Assembly (NCBI RefSeq): GCF_001297065.1
Contig: NZ_LHOX01000017.1
Span: 124,001-188,000 of the forward strand
DNA: 64,000 nucleotides
Reading direction: 5' to 3'
Source of the DNA: Enterococcus sp. RIT-PI-f
GTDB lineage: Bacteria > Bacillota > Bacilli > Lactobacillales > Enterococcaceae
The notes below the pieces were generated by a model, which was given only the letters and a program-made list of their open reading frames with translations, made no database searches and had not been told where the DNA came from. The position numbers were made by a program, and so were the translations under genes. Below, piece by piece: positions 29,091 through 38,424 of this stretch. Within the stretch, counting starts at the first letter, position 1; each line of letters opens with the position of its first letter.

Positions 29091-31031
29091 TTAAACCCGG
29101 CTATAATTCTTCACTTCCGCAGCCATTGCATCTACAAAGAGATTCAACTCTTCAACATGGGTTTCCTTGCTTCCGTAGCGACGGATGTTGACAGTCGCAT
29201 CATTGACTTCCTGATCACCAACAACGATTTGATACGGAATTTTTTGTGTTTGCGACGCCCGGATCTTGTATCCCATTTTTTCATTGCGGTCATCGACTTC
29301 TACCCGCAGGCCTTGTGCTTGCAAACGTTCTTTGATTTCATAAGCATAATCACTATGGGCCTCCACTGACACTGGAATGATCGATGCTTGGATCGGCGCC
29401 AACCAAGTAGGGAATGCGCCTTTGTAAACTTCTGTTAGATAGGCAACAAAGCGTTCCATTGTTGAAACGATCCCACGATGGATCACGACTGGACGACGGT
29501 TATTTTCGCCATCTTCGCCTACATAAGTCAAATCAAAGCGTTCTGGCAGCAAGAAGTCTAATTGGATCGTCGAAAGCGTTTCTTCCATACCTAAAGCTGT
29601 TTTGACTTGCACATCTAGTTTTGGACCATAAAATGCTGCTTCACCATCTGCTTCGAAATAATCCAATCCCAATTCATCCATGGCTTCTTTTAACATCACT
29701 TGGGCATTTTCCCACATTGCGTCGTCATCAAAGTATTTTTCTTTGTTTTCAGGATCGCGATAGCTTAAACGGAAACGGTAGTCTGTGACGTTGAAATCTT
29801 TATACACTTCAACCATCAAGTCCAATGTTCGTTTGAATTCTTCTTTGATTTGGTCCGGTCTAACAAACGTATGGCCATCATTCAAGGTCATTTCCCGTAC
29901 CCGTTGCAAACCAGATAATGCGCCAGATTTTTCATAACGATGCATCATGCCCAATTCAGCGATACGAATTGGCAATTCGCGATATGAATGGATATCATTT
30001 TTATAGACCATCATATGATGCGGACAGTTCATAGGACGCAACACAAGCATTTCGCCATCACCCATATCCATTGGCGGGAACATGTCTTCATGATAGTGAT
30101 CCCAGTGTCCAGATGTTTTGTAGAGATCAACATTGGCCATGATCGGTGTATAGACGTGTTGATAACCTAAGCTGACTTCTTTGTCGACAATATATCGTTC
30201 GATCGTCCGTCTGATGGTTGCGCCTTTTGGCAACCAGAATGGCAACCCTGCGCCGACTTCAGGCGATAACATAAACAAATCAAGCTCTTTACCTAATTTC
30301 CGATGGTCCCGTTCTTTGGCTTCTTCACGCAATCGGATAAATTCTTTCAAATCTTTTTTATCAAAAAAGGCTGTACCATAAATCCGCTGCATCATTTGAT
30401 TGTCCGAGTTGCCGCGCCAGTAGGCACCTGCTACTGACAATAATTTGTAGACTTGGATCCGCCCAGTCGAAGGGACATGGGGGCCACGGCATAGATCAAC
30501 AAACTCCCCTTGTTGATACGCTGTGATTGTTTCGTCCTCTGACAGATCACTGATCAGTTCGACTTTATAAGGGTCTTCTGCAAACACCTCTAGGGCTTCT
30601 GCTTTTGTCAACACACGGCGCTCGATTGGCAGATTTTCCTTGATGATTTTCATCATTTCAGCTTCGATCGCTGGTAAATCTTCCGCAGTCACTGGATTTT
30701 CTCCATTATCCGTATCGTAATAAAAGCCACTGTCAATCGCTGGACCTACACCGAAATGAATTGATGGATAGAGGCGGCGCATGGCTTGTGCCATCAAATG
30801 AGCGCTTGAGTGACGCAATAACTGCAATGCATCTTCATGATCCGGTGTAACGATTTCGATTGAGGCATCTGCGTCGATTGGTCGATCTAAATCGATCAAT
30901 TGCCCATTGACTTTGCCAGCCAACGCCTTTTTGGCTAGACTTTTTGAAATACTTTCAGCAATTTCCTTAGTGGTTACGTTCACTGGAAATTCTTTGACAG
31001 CACCATCTGGAAATGTAATTGATAATGACAT
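29091..31031 (-). CDS. thrS: Threonyl-tRNA synthetase
   Basis: A 646-residue class II synthetase. It has an N-terminal TGS domain (to about 62), the editing domain with [13 protein letters not shown] (near residue 75) and [14 protein letters not shown], the catalytic core with [13 protein letters not shown] and the motif 3 region ([16 protein letters not shown]), and a C-terminal anticodon-binding domain. GGAGG precedes the ATG. Expression is controlled by the T-box leader immediately upstream. Confidence 0.98.
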   Translation of the reverse strand: MSLSITFPDGAVKEFPVNVTTKEIAESISKSLAKKALAGKVNGQLIDLDRPIDADASIEIVTPDHEDALQLLRHSSAHLMAQAMRRLYPSIHFGVGPAIDSGFYYDTDNGENPVTAEDLPAIEAEMMKIIKENLPIERRVLTKAEALEVFAEDPYKVELISDLSEDETITAYQQGEFVDLCRGPHVPSTGRIQVYKLLSVAGAYWRGNSDNQMMQRIYGTAFFDKKDLKEFIRLREEAKERDHRKLGKELDLFMLSPEVGAGLPFWLPKGATIRRTIERYIVDKEVSLGYQHVYTPIMANVDLYKTSGHWDHYHEDMFPPMDMGDGEMLVLRPMNCPHHMMVYKNDIHSYRELPIRIAELGMMHRYEKSGALSGLQRVREMTLNDGHTFVRPDQIKEEFKRTLDLMVEVYKDFNVTDYRFRLSYRDPENKEKYFDDDAMWENAQVMLKEAMDELGLDYFEADGEAAFYGPKLDVQVKTALGMEETLSTIQLDFLLPERFDLTYVGEDGENNRRPVVIHRGIVSTMERFVAYLTEVYKGAFPTWLAPIQASIIPVSVEAHSDYAYEIKERLQAQGLRVEVDDRNEKMGYKIRASQTQKIPYQIVVGDQEVNDATVNIRRYGSKETHVEELNLFVDAMAAEVKNYSRV

Positions 31032-31063
31032 GAATATGTCCTCCTTTATAGTTTTGATTGAAT

Positions 31064-31300
31064 AAAAAAAGTCCTAGTATCTATGAAGATACTAGGACGA
31101 TCACTCGTGGTTCCACCTAATGTTTGAAAACGATTTGTTTTCCTTGGACGTGTTAACGGTACGACCGCCTTTGTTTCAACAAAGGTCAAAAAAAGTGGTC
31201 ATCCTTTGGTTTTCTCCTAGGAAACTTTCAGCAAGTATTTCCCTCTCTTATCGAAGACTCTCAAGATCAGCTGTCTTTTTTATCAATCAATTATGGCTTA
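31064..31300 (-). promoter_or_regulatory. T-box leader (Thr) of thrS
   Basis: The minus strand carries the T-box sequence AGGTGGAACCACG (31118-31106), followed by a 12-bp terminator stem (31087-31098 with 31071-31082) and a U-run (31070-31064). An AGGGAAATACTTG element upstream fits stem I. A Thr codon ACC (31199-31197), followed by A, stands just before the 3' side of the stem I base (ACTTTTTTT pairing with the upstream AAAAAAG) and is my choice of specifier. Uncharged tRNA-Thr would favour the antiterminator and turn on thrS. Confidence 0.9.
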
Positions 31301-31329
31301 ATTAAACCACTCATAGCAAAAAAATGCAA
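31301..31329 (-). promoter_or_regulatory. SigA-type promoter of the thrS T-box transcript
   Basis: TTGCAT (31329-31324), a 17-base spacer and TTTAAT (31306-31301) on the minus strand, starting right after the stop of the tautomerase gene. Confidence 0.65.
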
Positions 31330-31333
31330 GCAC

Positions 31334-31510
31334 TTATTTCCAATCACCGTTCACTGCATAAGTACCTTTTTTCATTTCGTTGACAATCACATGGATATGT
31401 TCTTTTGGCGCACCGGTGTTTTTATGAACAGCTTCAGTAATATCTTTCATCATGGCACTCAATTGCGCTTCTGAGCGGCCCTTTACTAATTCGACATGAA
31501 TAAATGGCAT
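31334..31510 (-). CDS. 4-oxalocrotonate tautomerase family protein
   Basis: A 58-residue protein with the catalytic Pro directly after Met ([13 protein letters not shown]). The rest ([29 protein letters not shown]) is the beta-alpha-beta unit of the 4-OT fold, which works as a hexamer. GGAGG lies upstream. The family catalyses keto-enol tautomerisation; the substrate here is unknown. It ends just before the thrS promoter. Confidence 0.92.
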   Translation of the reverse strand: MPFIHVELVKGRSEAQLSAMMKDITEAVHKNTGAPKEHIHVIVNEMKKGTYAVNGDWK

Positions 31511-31579
31511 GGTAATGACCTCCTTTGATTTTCATCAGTATACACCTTTTTTCTTCCCTTTTACAAGAACCTCACGTCT

Positions 31580-32077
31580 TTACGCCTGATATAAGCAGCG
31601 AAAGGTTTCGCATACACAAGGAATCTGATGATCAAATATTAATCCTGCTGCTTGATATGCTTGACGAAAGAAAGCTTCATGCGCTTCGCGCCAATATGCT
31701 AAAGAACGGTCCCCTTCCCCTTCTTTGTAAGCAAAAGCTGCTGTGACTTCATCGAAAGGAACGATCGTGACTGTTTCCGTATAAATGACCGCGCAGGGTT
31801 CTTGTTGTCCATTCAATAAAATACTGTATGTATCAGCTTTAGGTAACGGCTCATTCTCGATCGTATACAATGCGGCTGCCGAGGTGGTGGCAGTTTTCTT
31901 ACCAATCAAGACGAGCTGTGCCAATTCTTCTGCCATTTCCGAAGAATTTCCAAAAGCCCAAGGTTCTTCATACATTAAGTCAGATGGTAAACCAGGATGA
32001 TTCTGCAAAAACTTCCGCCAAAAATCAGTCACCTTCTCTTGAAAGGTGTGGTGATTTTCCATAGATATGTCTGTCAT
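31580..32077 (-). CDS. ASCH domain protein
   Basis: A 165-residue protein with the ASCH pattern: ELAQLVLIGKKTATTSAAALY (about residues 50-70), then YSILLNGQQEPCAVIYTETVTIVPFDEV and the aromatic C-terminal region with REAHEAFFRQ. ASCH domains have a PUA-like fold and are proposed to bind RNA; some hydrolyse N4-acetylcytidine, but that cannot be claimed here. AAGGAG precedes the ATG. It is divergent from helD. Confidence 0.85.
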   Translation of the reverse strand: MTDISMENHHTFQEKVTDFWRKFLQNHPGLPSDLMYEEPWAFGNSSEMAEELAQLVLIGKKTATTSAAALYTIENEPLPKADTYSILLNGQQEPCAVIYTETVTIVPFDEVTAAFAYKEGEGDRSLAYWREAHEAFFRQAYQAAGLIFDHQIPCVCETFRCLYQA

Positions 32078-32230
32078 TTTTTTGACTCCTTTACGTGGGT
32101 TTTTATCTGATGAATCCGTGATATTCTTTGATCCGTTGAGGCCAATTCTCTGGCATGGGCAAGGAAATCTATTGCTTTCTTAAAAGTTTAGCACACTTTT
32201 TATTTTTTAACGACAACGGCTCCTTTTATA

Positions 32231-32239
32231 TGCTATAAT
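32231..32239 (+). promoter_or_regulatory. Extended -10 promoter of helD
   Basis: TGCTATAAT is an extended -10 (TGnTATAAT); no good -35 is visible at the usual distance. AAGGAGG and the GTG start follow about 30 bases later. Confidence 0.55.
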
Positions 32240-32272
32240 TTTATGTCGCAATTTTTTTAAGGAGGATCCCTA

Positions 32273-34543
32273 GTGAACGAACGTCAAAAAGAACAACAAC
32301 ATATCGATGAAACTATTGCATTGATCCATAAAGAACAAACGATCCTTTCACAGCAAAAACAAGAACTTGCGAATAAGATGGAAGATCAATTAAAAGAAAT
32401 CGCTGATAAAAAAATTCGAGGTGGCGATAGTGAAGCCTTCTATGAATCTGTCATTGAATATCAGCAACATGAACAAGAACTGCTGATCAAATATCAGACA
32501 GCAGAATCACAAGAAAAACGGGTCAAAACCTTAAGTACGATGGCCAACAACCCTTATTTCGCTCGGATCGATTTCCAAGAAGAAACAGAAACGGAAACCC
32601 TGTATCTAGGTATCGCCTCATTACGAGATAAAGATGAAGAAACAATTGTCATCGACTGGCGGGCACCGATCGCCAATCTGTATTATGAAGGTGAATTGGG
32701 TGAAACATTTTATGAAACAGATACTGACCGCTTTACAGTCGATTTACTTTTGAAACGTCAATTCAAGATCCAAAACGGCCAATTACAGTCGATGGTTGAT
32801 ACCTCAGAAATCATCAACGATGAATTTCTACTAGAAATCTTAGATGATGCGTCTTCTTCACAGATGCGCAACATTGTTTCCACGATCCAAAAAGCCCAAA
32901 ATCAGATCATTCGCGATACAAATCATCGCTTCTTGCTGATTGAAGGGATTGCCGGAAGTGGCAAAACGTCTGCACTGCTGCAACGTGTTGCTTACCTGCT
33001 TTATCGCAACCGCAAATGGCTGGATGAGAAACAAGTGCTCTTGTTTTCACCAAACCATTTATTCTCAGATTATATTTCTATGGTCCTGCCTTCATTAGGT
33101 GAAAGCGAAGTGCCCACCCGCACCTTCCATCATTTCCTGCAATTGATATTAAGAGGATTTGAAGTGACCAAAGAAACCCAGCAAGAAGCCAATTTTTTGA
33201 GTGGTGATGATGATGCGATCGAAAAATTAAAAAGCAGCTTGACGCTGGTCAAAAAAATCCAGCAATATGTACAGGCGATCGCGCCGATCGGTCCGATGTT
33301 TAGAGATCTAAAAATCCAAGGACAGACTTATATCACTAAAGAACAAATCAGACAGTGGTACCAAGATACCAACGATGAGCTGCCTATCTATCAAAGAAGC
33401 CAGCTGCTGCAAACAAAGCTTCTGAAGAAAGTCGCTGGGTTAGAAAAAGATGAAGCCAAGAAAGATTGGGTCAAAGAAGAAGTTGAAGAACAACTGCAAC
33501 AAGCCTTTGCCAATGATCCACATCAAGAGTATTCAGAAGAAAATGAGCGGCGGATGCGTAAGAAACTGCGACAGCAGATCGTCCGCAAAAAATTTCGTTC
33601 ATTGACCCGCGGCGTCAAACAGTTTCAATTTATCAACCAGCCGAAACAATATCTCCATTTTTTACAATCAGTTTTGGCAACAGTTCAGAAACATACGGAT
33701 ATATCAGCAGAAACCTGGCAGGAATCAATGCTTGCCATCAAACAAGACTTGCGTCAGCGCCGATTAAAACAAGAAGACGCCGTTTTATTCTTCTTGTTGA
33801 TCAAACAGCTTTATCCAATCCATGTGGAAGAAAAGGCGCGTTTTATCTTTATTGATGAAATGCAGGATTTCCCTCCAGCACAAGTAGCCATGCTGCGACA
33901 ATTGTATCCAAAAGCGGGCATCACACTTTGCGGCGATTTAAATCAAAAAGTATATGACAATGAATCGATCGTCGGCTCCCTGGATGACCTCTTCCCTCAA
34001 GATAGTGTCAAAAGGTATCAATTAAAAACCAGCTACCGTTCAACCAAAGAAATCACTGATTTCGCGAACCAATTTCTGACTGGCGATGACCAAGTTGAAC
34101 TGACTGCCCGCGGGGGAGACTTGCCAACTGTGGTCACAGCTGACTCTACTGCTGCATCTTACACTTTACTTGAGGACAAAATCAGTGACGCTGTCAACAA
34201 TCAACAGTGGCGGACAGCGATCATCTGTAAAACAGCAGCGGATTGCCAGAAATTGTATCAGCAATTGGCCCCTAGCAGCCAAGACAACGTCCAGTTGATT
34301 ATCTCCGAAGAAGACTTCATGAAGCGCAACGTCATGATCTTCCCTGCTTTCCTGGCAAAGGGTCTGGAATTCGATCAAGTGATTGTTTGGACACCAAATG
34401 CGACTTTCGATGCACCGCAAGATCAATTGATTTTCTATACGATGGCGACCCGCGCCATGCATCAATTGACGGTGATCGCAGACCAGCAGTTACCGATTTT
34501 AGACAAAGCAAACCCAACAACCTATCAAGCTATCCATCAATAG
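32273..34543 (+). CDS. helD: RNA polymerase recycling helicase HelD
   Basis: A 756-residue SF1 (UvrD/Rep-like) ATPase. It has an N-terminal coiled-coil arm (to about residue 90) and the domain 1A motif GIAGSGKTSALLQRVAYLL at about 224. The motif II region is FIFIDEMQDFPPAQ, motif III is LCGDLNQKVYD, and YRSTKEI and MATRAMHQL are C-terminal helicase motifs. In Gram-positive bacteria HelD frees stalled RNA polymerase from nucleic acid. The start is GTG after AAGGAGG. A long hairpin follows. Confidence 0.93.
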   Translation: MNERQKEQQHIDETIALIHKEQTILSQQKQELANKMEDQLKEIADKKIRGGDSEAFYESVIEYQQHEQELLIKYQTAESQEKRVKTLSTMANNPYFARIDFQEETETETLYLGIASLRDKDEETIVIDWRAPIANLYYEGELGETFYETDTDRFTVDLLLKRQFKIQNGQLQSMVDTSEIINDEFLLEILDDASSSQMRNIVSTIQKAQNQIIRDTNHRFLLIEGIAGSGKTSALLQRVAYLLYRNRKWLDEKQVLLFSPNHLFSDYISMVLPSLGESEVPTRTFHHFLQLILRGFEVTKETQQEANFLSGDDDAIEKLKSSLTLVKKIQQYVQAIAPIGPMFRDLKIQGQTYITKEQIRQWYQDTNDELPIYQRSQLLQTKLLKKVAGLEKDEAKKDWVKEEVEEQLQQAFANDPHQEYSEENERRMRKKLRQQIVRKKFRSLTRGVKQFQFINQPKQYLHFLQSVLATVQKHTDISAETWQESMLAIKQDLRQRRLKQEDAVLFFLLIKQLYPIHVEEKARFIFIDEMQDFPPAQVAMLRQLYPKAGITLCGDLNQKVYDNESIVGSLDDLFPQDSVKRYQLKTSYRSTKEITDFANQFLTGDDQVELTARGGDLPTVVTADSTAASYTLLEDKISDAVNNQQWRTAIICKTAADCQKLYQQLAPSSQDNVQLIISEEDFMKRNVMIFPAFLAKGLEFDQVIVWTPNATFDAPQDQLIFYTMATRAMHQLTVIADQQLPILDKANPTTYQAIHQ

Positions 34544-34577
34544 AAATATAAATAGTACCCATACTTCTATCATTCAG

Positions 34578-34611
34578 GGGACTGAAGAATCCGTTTTGAT
34601 TCTTCAGTCCC
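34578..34611 (+). terminator. Hairpin after helD
   Basis: A perfect 14-bp stem (34578-34591 with 34598-34611) with a 6-base loop, 34 bases after the helD stop. The tail is only moderately T-rich. Confidence 0.7.
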
Positions 34612-34679
34612 ATGTTCATTTTACCTACAAAAAAACAACTTTGAATTCACTTCATACTTTTCCATTAACCCTTATCGAC

Positions 34680-34705
34680 AAAAAAACCCTTTACTTCGCA
34701 AAGGG
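34680..34705 (-). terminator. Terminator of the HTH regulator gene
   Basis: A 6-bp stem (CCCTTT 34705-34700 with AAAGGG 34692-34687 on the minus strand), a 7-base loop and seven U. Confidence 0.65.
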
Positions 34706-34793
34706 CTTTAATCATTTGGTACGTATCACTTTGTCCTATTTCGTGAATAACTACTCATCCGATGTGAAATCAGCACTTAAAAGCGCCTTGGAG

Positions 34794-34997
34794 CTATTTT
34801 TCTTTTGTTCGATCGAGCAAATAGTCGACACTTACATCAAAATATTCTGCGATTTTGATCAATGTTGGTGCGGTCCACTCGATCTTGCCTGTTTCATATT
34901 GAGAGTATGTATTTTGAGAGACATTTAAAAACGCGGCCATTTCCCGTTGTGTAATATCGTTGTCTTCTCTTATTGAACGTATATTTTCATATTTCAT
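34794..34997 (-). CDS. Small Cro/CI-type helix-turn-helix regulator
   Basis: A 67-residue single-domain HTH_3 protein: NIRSIREDNDITQREMAAFL, the recognition helix VSQNTYSQYETGKI, and the closing segment IKIAEYFDVSVDYLL. No sensor domain is attached. I use the ATG at 34997, which GGGTG precedes. It is divergent from a 101-residue unknown, and two identical-pattern palindromes lie between the two genes; these are its likely operators. Confidence 0.88.
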   Translation of the reverse strand: MKYENIRSIREDNDITQREMAAFLNVSQNTYSQYETGKIEWTAPTLIKIAEYFDVSVDYLLDRTKEK

Positions 34998-35021
34998 GAT
35001 CATCACCCATTTTTATTATAA

Positions 35022-35040
35022 ATATCTGGAATATAGATAT
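35022..35040. promoter_or_regulatory. Operator-like palindrome O1
   Basis: ATATCT, seven bases, AGATAT. It shares the pattern ATATCTGNAATANAGATAT with O2 at 35047-35065. It lies just upstream of the -10 of the regulator (TATAAT, 35020-35015, minus) and abuts the -35 of the divergent gene. Confidence 0.75.
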
Positions 35041-35068
35041 TGAATTATATCTGAAATACAGATATAAT
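35040..35068 (+). promoter_or_regulatory. Promoter of the 101-residue protein, overlapped by operators
   Basis: TTGAAT (35040-35045), a 17-base spacer and TATAAT (35063-35068). O2 covers most of the spacer and half of the -10, so repressor binding would block the promoter. Confidence 0.75.
35047..35065. promoter_or_regulatory. Operator-like palindrome O2
   Basis: ATATCT-GAAATAC-AGATAT, centred 25 bp from O1, so the two sites lie on roughly similar faces of the helix (about two and a half turns apart is the less favourable reading). Confidence 0.75.
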
Positions 35069-35098
35069 TAAGCTATCAAAAATAAAGGGGCGACAATC

Positions 35099-35404
35099 AT
35101 GGCGGACACACAAGAAATGACACTGGTCACGAAGAAGCAGCAACCCGTTAAAGAAATTATCTATCAAGACATCTTTCATTTACAAGAAACCATCGAACAC
35201 TTGCATGCTTGGTCTGAACTACTGCACTCCCTCCAAACTTTTTTTGATCAAAAAGAACTTCCCCTGCATAAGAAAAAAATCATCAAAGATTATCATGCCT
35301 ATGCACAGCTTTTTACTATTTTTCATCAGGATTACCAACATATTTTGACCACATTAGACGAACAAGTAGACGATTTGCGCGCGCGTCCGAAAGTGAGAGT
35401 CTAG
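35099..35404 (+). CDS. Small soluble protein of unknown function, paired with the HTH regulator
   Basis: A 101-residue protein with no signal peptide or membrane segment. It is rich in His, Gln and Asp/Glu and predicted mostly helical (DIFHLQETIEHLHAWSELLH and YHAYAQLFTIFHQDYQHI). I recognise no family. AAAGGGG precedes the ATG. Its promoter is covered by the palindromes next to the divergent HTH gene, so it is the probable regulated partner. A toxin-antitoxin or phage-type role is not supported by any motif. Confidence 0.7.
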   Translation: MADTQEMTLVTKKQQPVKEIIYQDIFHLQETIEHLHAWSELLHSLQTFFDQKELPLHKKKIIKDYHAYAQLFTIFHQDYQHILTTLDEQVDDLRARPKVRV

Positions 35405-35503
35405 CTTTTTGTTAACGGAAGACACCTCCTGTTGCATGGTAATGTGACGCTACTGTCCAAATGAATGGAACAATTTCCCTCCGACCTCATTGATAAAGAG
35501 CAA

Positions 35504-35557
35504 AAAAACATCAGTCAATCTTTGCATCCACTTAGGACAAGATTGAATGATGTTTTT
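35504..35557. terminator. Terminator between the 101-residue and 219-residue protein genes
   Basis: A long imperfect stem (35505-35522 with 35539-35557, one mismatch) with U-runs on both strands. It overlaps the last bases of the minus-strand gene. Confidence 0.8.
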
Positions 35558-36215
35558 AGCCTTTTAATTCACCGATAAATAAGTGCATTTCCGGATAACG
35601 CAAGCCAACGATTGATAAGATCATTTGCAATTCTGCGATATTTTCAGCATTCTCAGGATCAAAAATTTTGCTGTGCCGACCAATACTGCCATTGTCGATC
35701 AATTTATAGGTACGATTCCAATCACTAAACGCCTCAATGGTTTGAAAACGGCTAAGGGGAAAACCCGCTCCATCTAAAATTTCCGTCAAGCGAAAGGCGA
35801 TAAATGAGCTATCAATGACATATTCTTTATTTGGCTGGATGCCACGGCTTTTTTGAAAATCAATAATGGCCTTTTCGGGTCGATGAAGCAACAACCACTC
35901 TAAAAGCAGGAAAAACCCTTCCATTCGATAGTCTTCCAAAAAAAGTTGTTCCGAAGCTTCTGTCTGGCGAAAAACCAATGGAATCAAAAATTGCTTTTTA
36001 TAAATCAATAATGGCGCCCGATCGACAGTCACATTTAAATAACGATTTAAATAGGTTGCCCCGCGATAGCCGCCTAGACGATAGCCTTCCACACCAAACT
36101 TTTGATACTTTCGACATAAAGCGGAACAGTCAGCCACTGAAACAGACACTTCTGCAAGCTTTTCATAACCGCTTAAAATGCGGTTGAATGGTTCTAAAAC
36201 TATTTTTTCTTCCAT
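35556..36215 (-). CDS. Protein of unknown function
   Basis: A 219-residue soluble-looking protein; I do not recognise the family. Visible features are GYRLGGYRGATYLNRYLNV (about residues 45-63), an aromatic and leucine-rich segment (MEGFFLLLEWLLLHRPEKA) at about 98-116, and GRHSKIFDPENAENIAELQ near 185. There is no signal peptide. It is monocistronic, with its own terminator and a good ribosome binding site (AAGGAGG). No function can be offered. Confidence 0.7.
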   Translation of the reverse strand: MEEKIVLEPFNRILSGYEKLAEVSVSVADCSALCRKYQKFGVEGYRLGGYRGATYLNRYLNVTVDRAPLLIYKKQFLIPLVFRQTEASEQLFLEDYRMEGFFLLLEWLLLHRPEKAIIDFQKSRGIQPNKEYVIDSSFIAFRLTEILDGAGFPLSRFQTIEAFSDWNRTYKLIDNGSIGRHSKIFDPENAENIAELQMILSIVGLRYPEMHLFIGELKG

Positions 36216-36358
36216 GTCTGCCTCCTTGCACTATACATTATCTAATGCCTAAATCATAACATATAAAACAGCCGGAAACCAACAGAAAAGACAGCGGGTC
36301 GACGAATTATTTTTTTATTTAACGTAAGATTTTTTTATATGACATCCCTATGGCAAAT

Positions 36359-36391
36359 AAAAAAAACCAGCCAAGTATACACTTGACTGGT
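36359..36391 (-). terminator. Terminator of the yqeG-to-yebC cluster
   Basis: An 11-bp stem with one mismatch (36381-36391 with 36366-36376), a 4-base loop and a U-run of at least seven on the minus strand. Confidence 0.85.
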
Positions 36392-36427
36392 CAATGGTTT
36401 CTCAAACGTTCGCTGTAAAAAAGATCG

Positions 36428-37150
36428 TTATTCTTCTGCGTCCGCAACATTATGATAGACATTTTGCACATCTTCTAGATCTTCTAAAACATCGATCATT
36501 TTTTCGAATTTTTCTAAGTCCTCACCGGTCAAAACTACTTCGGTTTGCGGAATCATTTGCATTTCAGCAATTGTAAAATCGGTCACACCTTTTTCTTTCA
36601 ATGCTTCTTGAATCGCATGGAAATCACTTGGTTCGCCATGAACGATGATTTGTCCATCTTCTTCGATCACATCTCGGACATCGATTTCTTTGTCCATCAA
36701 GTATTCAAGCACTTCATCCGCATCGTTTCCGGCAAAACCGAATAAAGCGGTGTTGTCAAACATGTATGCAACCGCACCTGAAACACCCATATTGCCGCCA
36801 TTTTTCCCAAAGGCTGCCCGCACATCTGCAGCTGTCCGATTGACATTGTTGGTCAATGTATCCACGATGACCATTGAGCCATTAGGACCAAAGCCTTCGT
36901 ATCTCAATTCTGAATACTGTTCGTCGCCAGAACCTTTGGCTTTTTCGATGGCTCTGTCAATAATGTGTTTTGGCACATTATAAGTTTTGGCACGTTCAAT
37001 GACAAAGCGCAATTTTTGGTTCGCATGAGGATCAGGATCACCTGATTTTGCTGCCGCGTAGATTTCGATTCCAAATTTTGCATAAACTCGGCTATTGTTT
37101 GCATCTTTAGCTGTTTTCTTCGCTACGATATTTGCCCATTTACGACCCAT
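36428..37150 (-). CDS. yebC: YebC/PmpR family protein
   Basis: A 240-residue member of the YebC/TACO1 family. The N-terminus [20 protein letters not shown] and then [19 protein letters not shown]-like text (here [13 protein letters not shown]) are diagnostic. The family has been described as a transcription regulator and, more recently, as a translation factor that relieves stalling at poly-proline. It is the last gene of the cluster, 23 bases after tmcAL. Confidence 0.95.
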   Translation of the reverse strand: MGRKWANIVAKKTAKDANNSRVYAKFGIEIYAAAKSGDPDPHANQKLRFVIERAKTYNVPKHIIDRAIEKAKGSGDEQYSELRYEGFGPNGSMVIVDTLTNNVNRTAADVRAAFGKNGGNMGVSGAVAYMFDNTALFGFAGNDADEVLEYLMDKEIDVRDVIEEDGQIIVHGEPSDFHAIQEALKEKGVTDFTIAEMQMIPQTEVVLTGEDLEKFEKMIDVLEDLEDVQNVYHNVADAEE

Positions 37151-37173
37151 GATTTCACTTCGCTTTCTAGTTT

Positions 37174-38394
37174 TTAAAAATCCCTATTTATTATACTTGC
37201 CAAATCAGCTTGTGTGAAGCTTTTTTTCTCATTCGGAATAAAAAGCGGCTTACGGCCAAAATTCTGTTCACTGATTTGTTGACTCGCCAATTGATACACT
37301 TGATCCACTTTCAAAGAAAGTGCATACTGTGTTCCTTCTTTTTTACCAAACTTCGCCACTAAGGGCATAGATAGATCTGCCTTGATTTGTTTGAGATATG
37401 CTTGCCCCTGGCTTGTATAGCCTAGAACACGTATATAGGGCTGCTTTTGTGCTTCTGTCATCTCATCTGTTGTAATTTGAAACAATACATAACACAGCAA
37501 GCGCTGCAAGCGAACAAGGGAATACCGTTTGGTTTTTAGTTGTTGGATAAAATCGTCAAAATTACGGGCAGTTTGTGCACATGCCTTGATCCGATACTCT
37601 AATCCTTCGACCATTTGGTAAATTTGCGCCATTTCATGTAAAGGCATCACCATGATCTGATAGTGCAGCAGCGGCCAAAATGCCTGCCATTCAACCACGT
37701 TCCCCTGTAGGTTTTTATACGTTTGTACTGGCACAAAAGAGGTGATATCAGTATTGTTTTTTATCCCTTTGCGGATCGCAGTTGCACTTGCGATGGATGC
37801 ATGATGTAACGCTTCAGAATGATAGGCAGCAGCTTTCCTTGCAATCGCAACGATCTCCATTGGCGCATCGTAGTGCAATAACGCCTTTGCATATTCCATA
37901 CCTAGAATATGGTTCGGTTGCTTGCTATGTGCAGCGTAGGCAGGATATGACCTGCTGAGTACCGTGTCAATTCTCTCATTATAAGTAGCATTCGCTTTGT
38001 CTAATCGTTGAAAATCAGCATCGATTTCTTCACGATGGCGTTCTTCAAACTGCGCAAATGCCTGATAATCAAAAGGTGCTTGTGCATCTGTGCCAAAGCA
38101 TAACCATTGGCATTTGAGTGCTTGTAAAAGAGACACAGAGCCTGACGCGAACAAATCAGCAGGCTGAACGGCCCAAGCAGAAGGCAGTTCGACGACGAGA
38201 TCGGCGCCATTGGCCAACGCTGCTTGTGCTCTTTGCCACTTATCGATCACCGCCGGTTCGCCTCTTTGCAAAAAATTCCCACTCATGACCGCAACAACGA
38301 CATCAGCACCTGTCTTGCTTTTGGCTTGCTCGATATGATAGCGATGGCCATTATGGAATGGATTGTATTCAACGATAATGCCACATGCTTGCAT
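37174..38394 (-). CDS. tmcAL: tRNA(Met) cytidine acetate ligase
   Basis: A 406-residue enzyme that uses ATP and acetate to make N4-acetylcytidine at the wobble position of elongator tRNA-Met. The nucleotidyltransferase motif is [17 protein letters not shown] (HxGH at about 16-19), with [17 protein letters not shown] and [17 protein letters not shown] following. Known earlier as YlbM. GGAGG precedes the ATG. Confidence 0.93.
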   Translation of the reverse strand: MQACGIIVEYNPFHNGHRYHIEQAKSKTGADVVVAVMSGNFLQRGEPAVIDKWQRAQAALANGADLVVELPSAWAVQPADLFASGSVSLLQALKCQWLCFGTDAQAPFDYQAFAQFEERHREEIDADFQRLDKANATYNERIDTVLSRSYPAYAAHSKQPNHILGMEYAKALLHYDAPMEIVAIARKAAAYHSEALHHASIASATAIRKGIKNNTDITSFVPVQTYKNLQGNVVEWQAFWPLLHYQIMVMPLHEMAQIYQMVEGLEYRIKACAQTARNFDDFIQQLKTKRYSLVRLQRLLCYVLFQITTDEMTEAQKQPYIRVLGYTSQGQAYLKQIKADLSMPLVAKFGKKEGTQYALSLKVDQVYQLASQQISEQNFGRKPLFIPNEKKSFTQADLASIINRDF

Positions 38395-38424
38395 CTATAC
38401 ACGCCTCCTTACGATGAACAACGA

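Noticed and set aside
34596-34928. A 110-codon plus-strand frame after helD
   Set aside because: It covers the helD hairpin and then runs antisense to the HTH gene; no ribosome binding site and no coherent protein pattern.
35040-35404. Toxin-antitoxin or phage lysogeny module at the HTH/101-residue pair
   Set aside because: No toxin fold, RelE/HicA-like motif, integrase or other phage gene nearby; only a divergent regulator with operators is supported.
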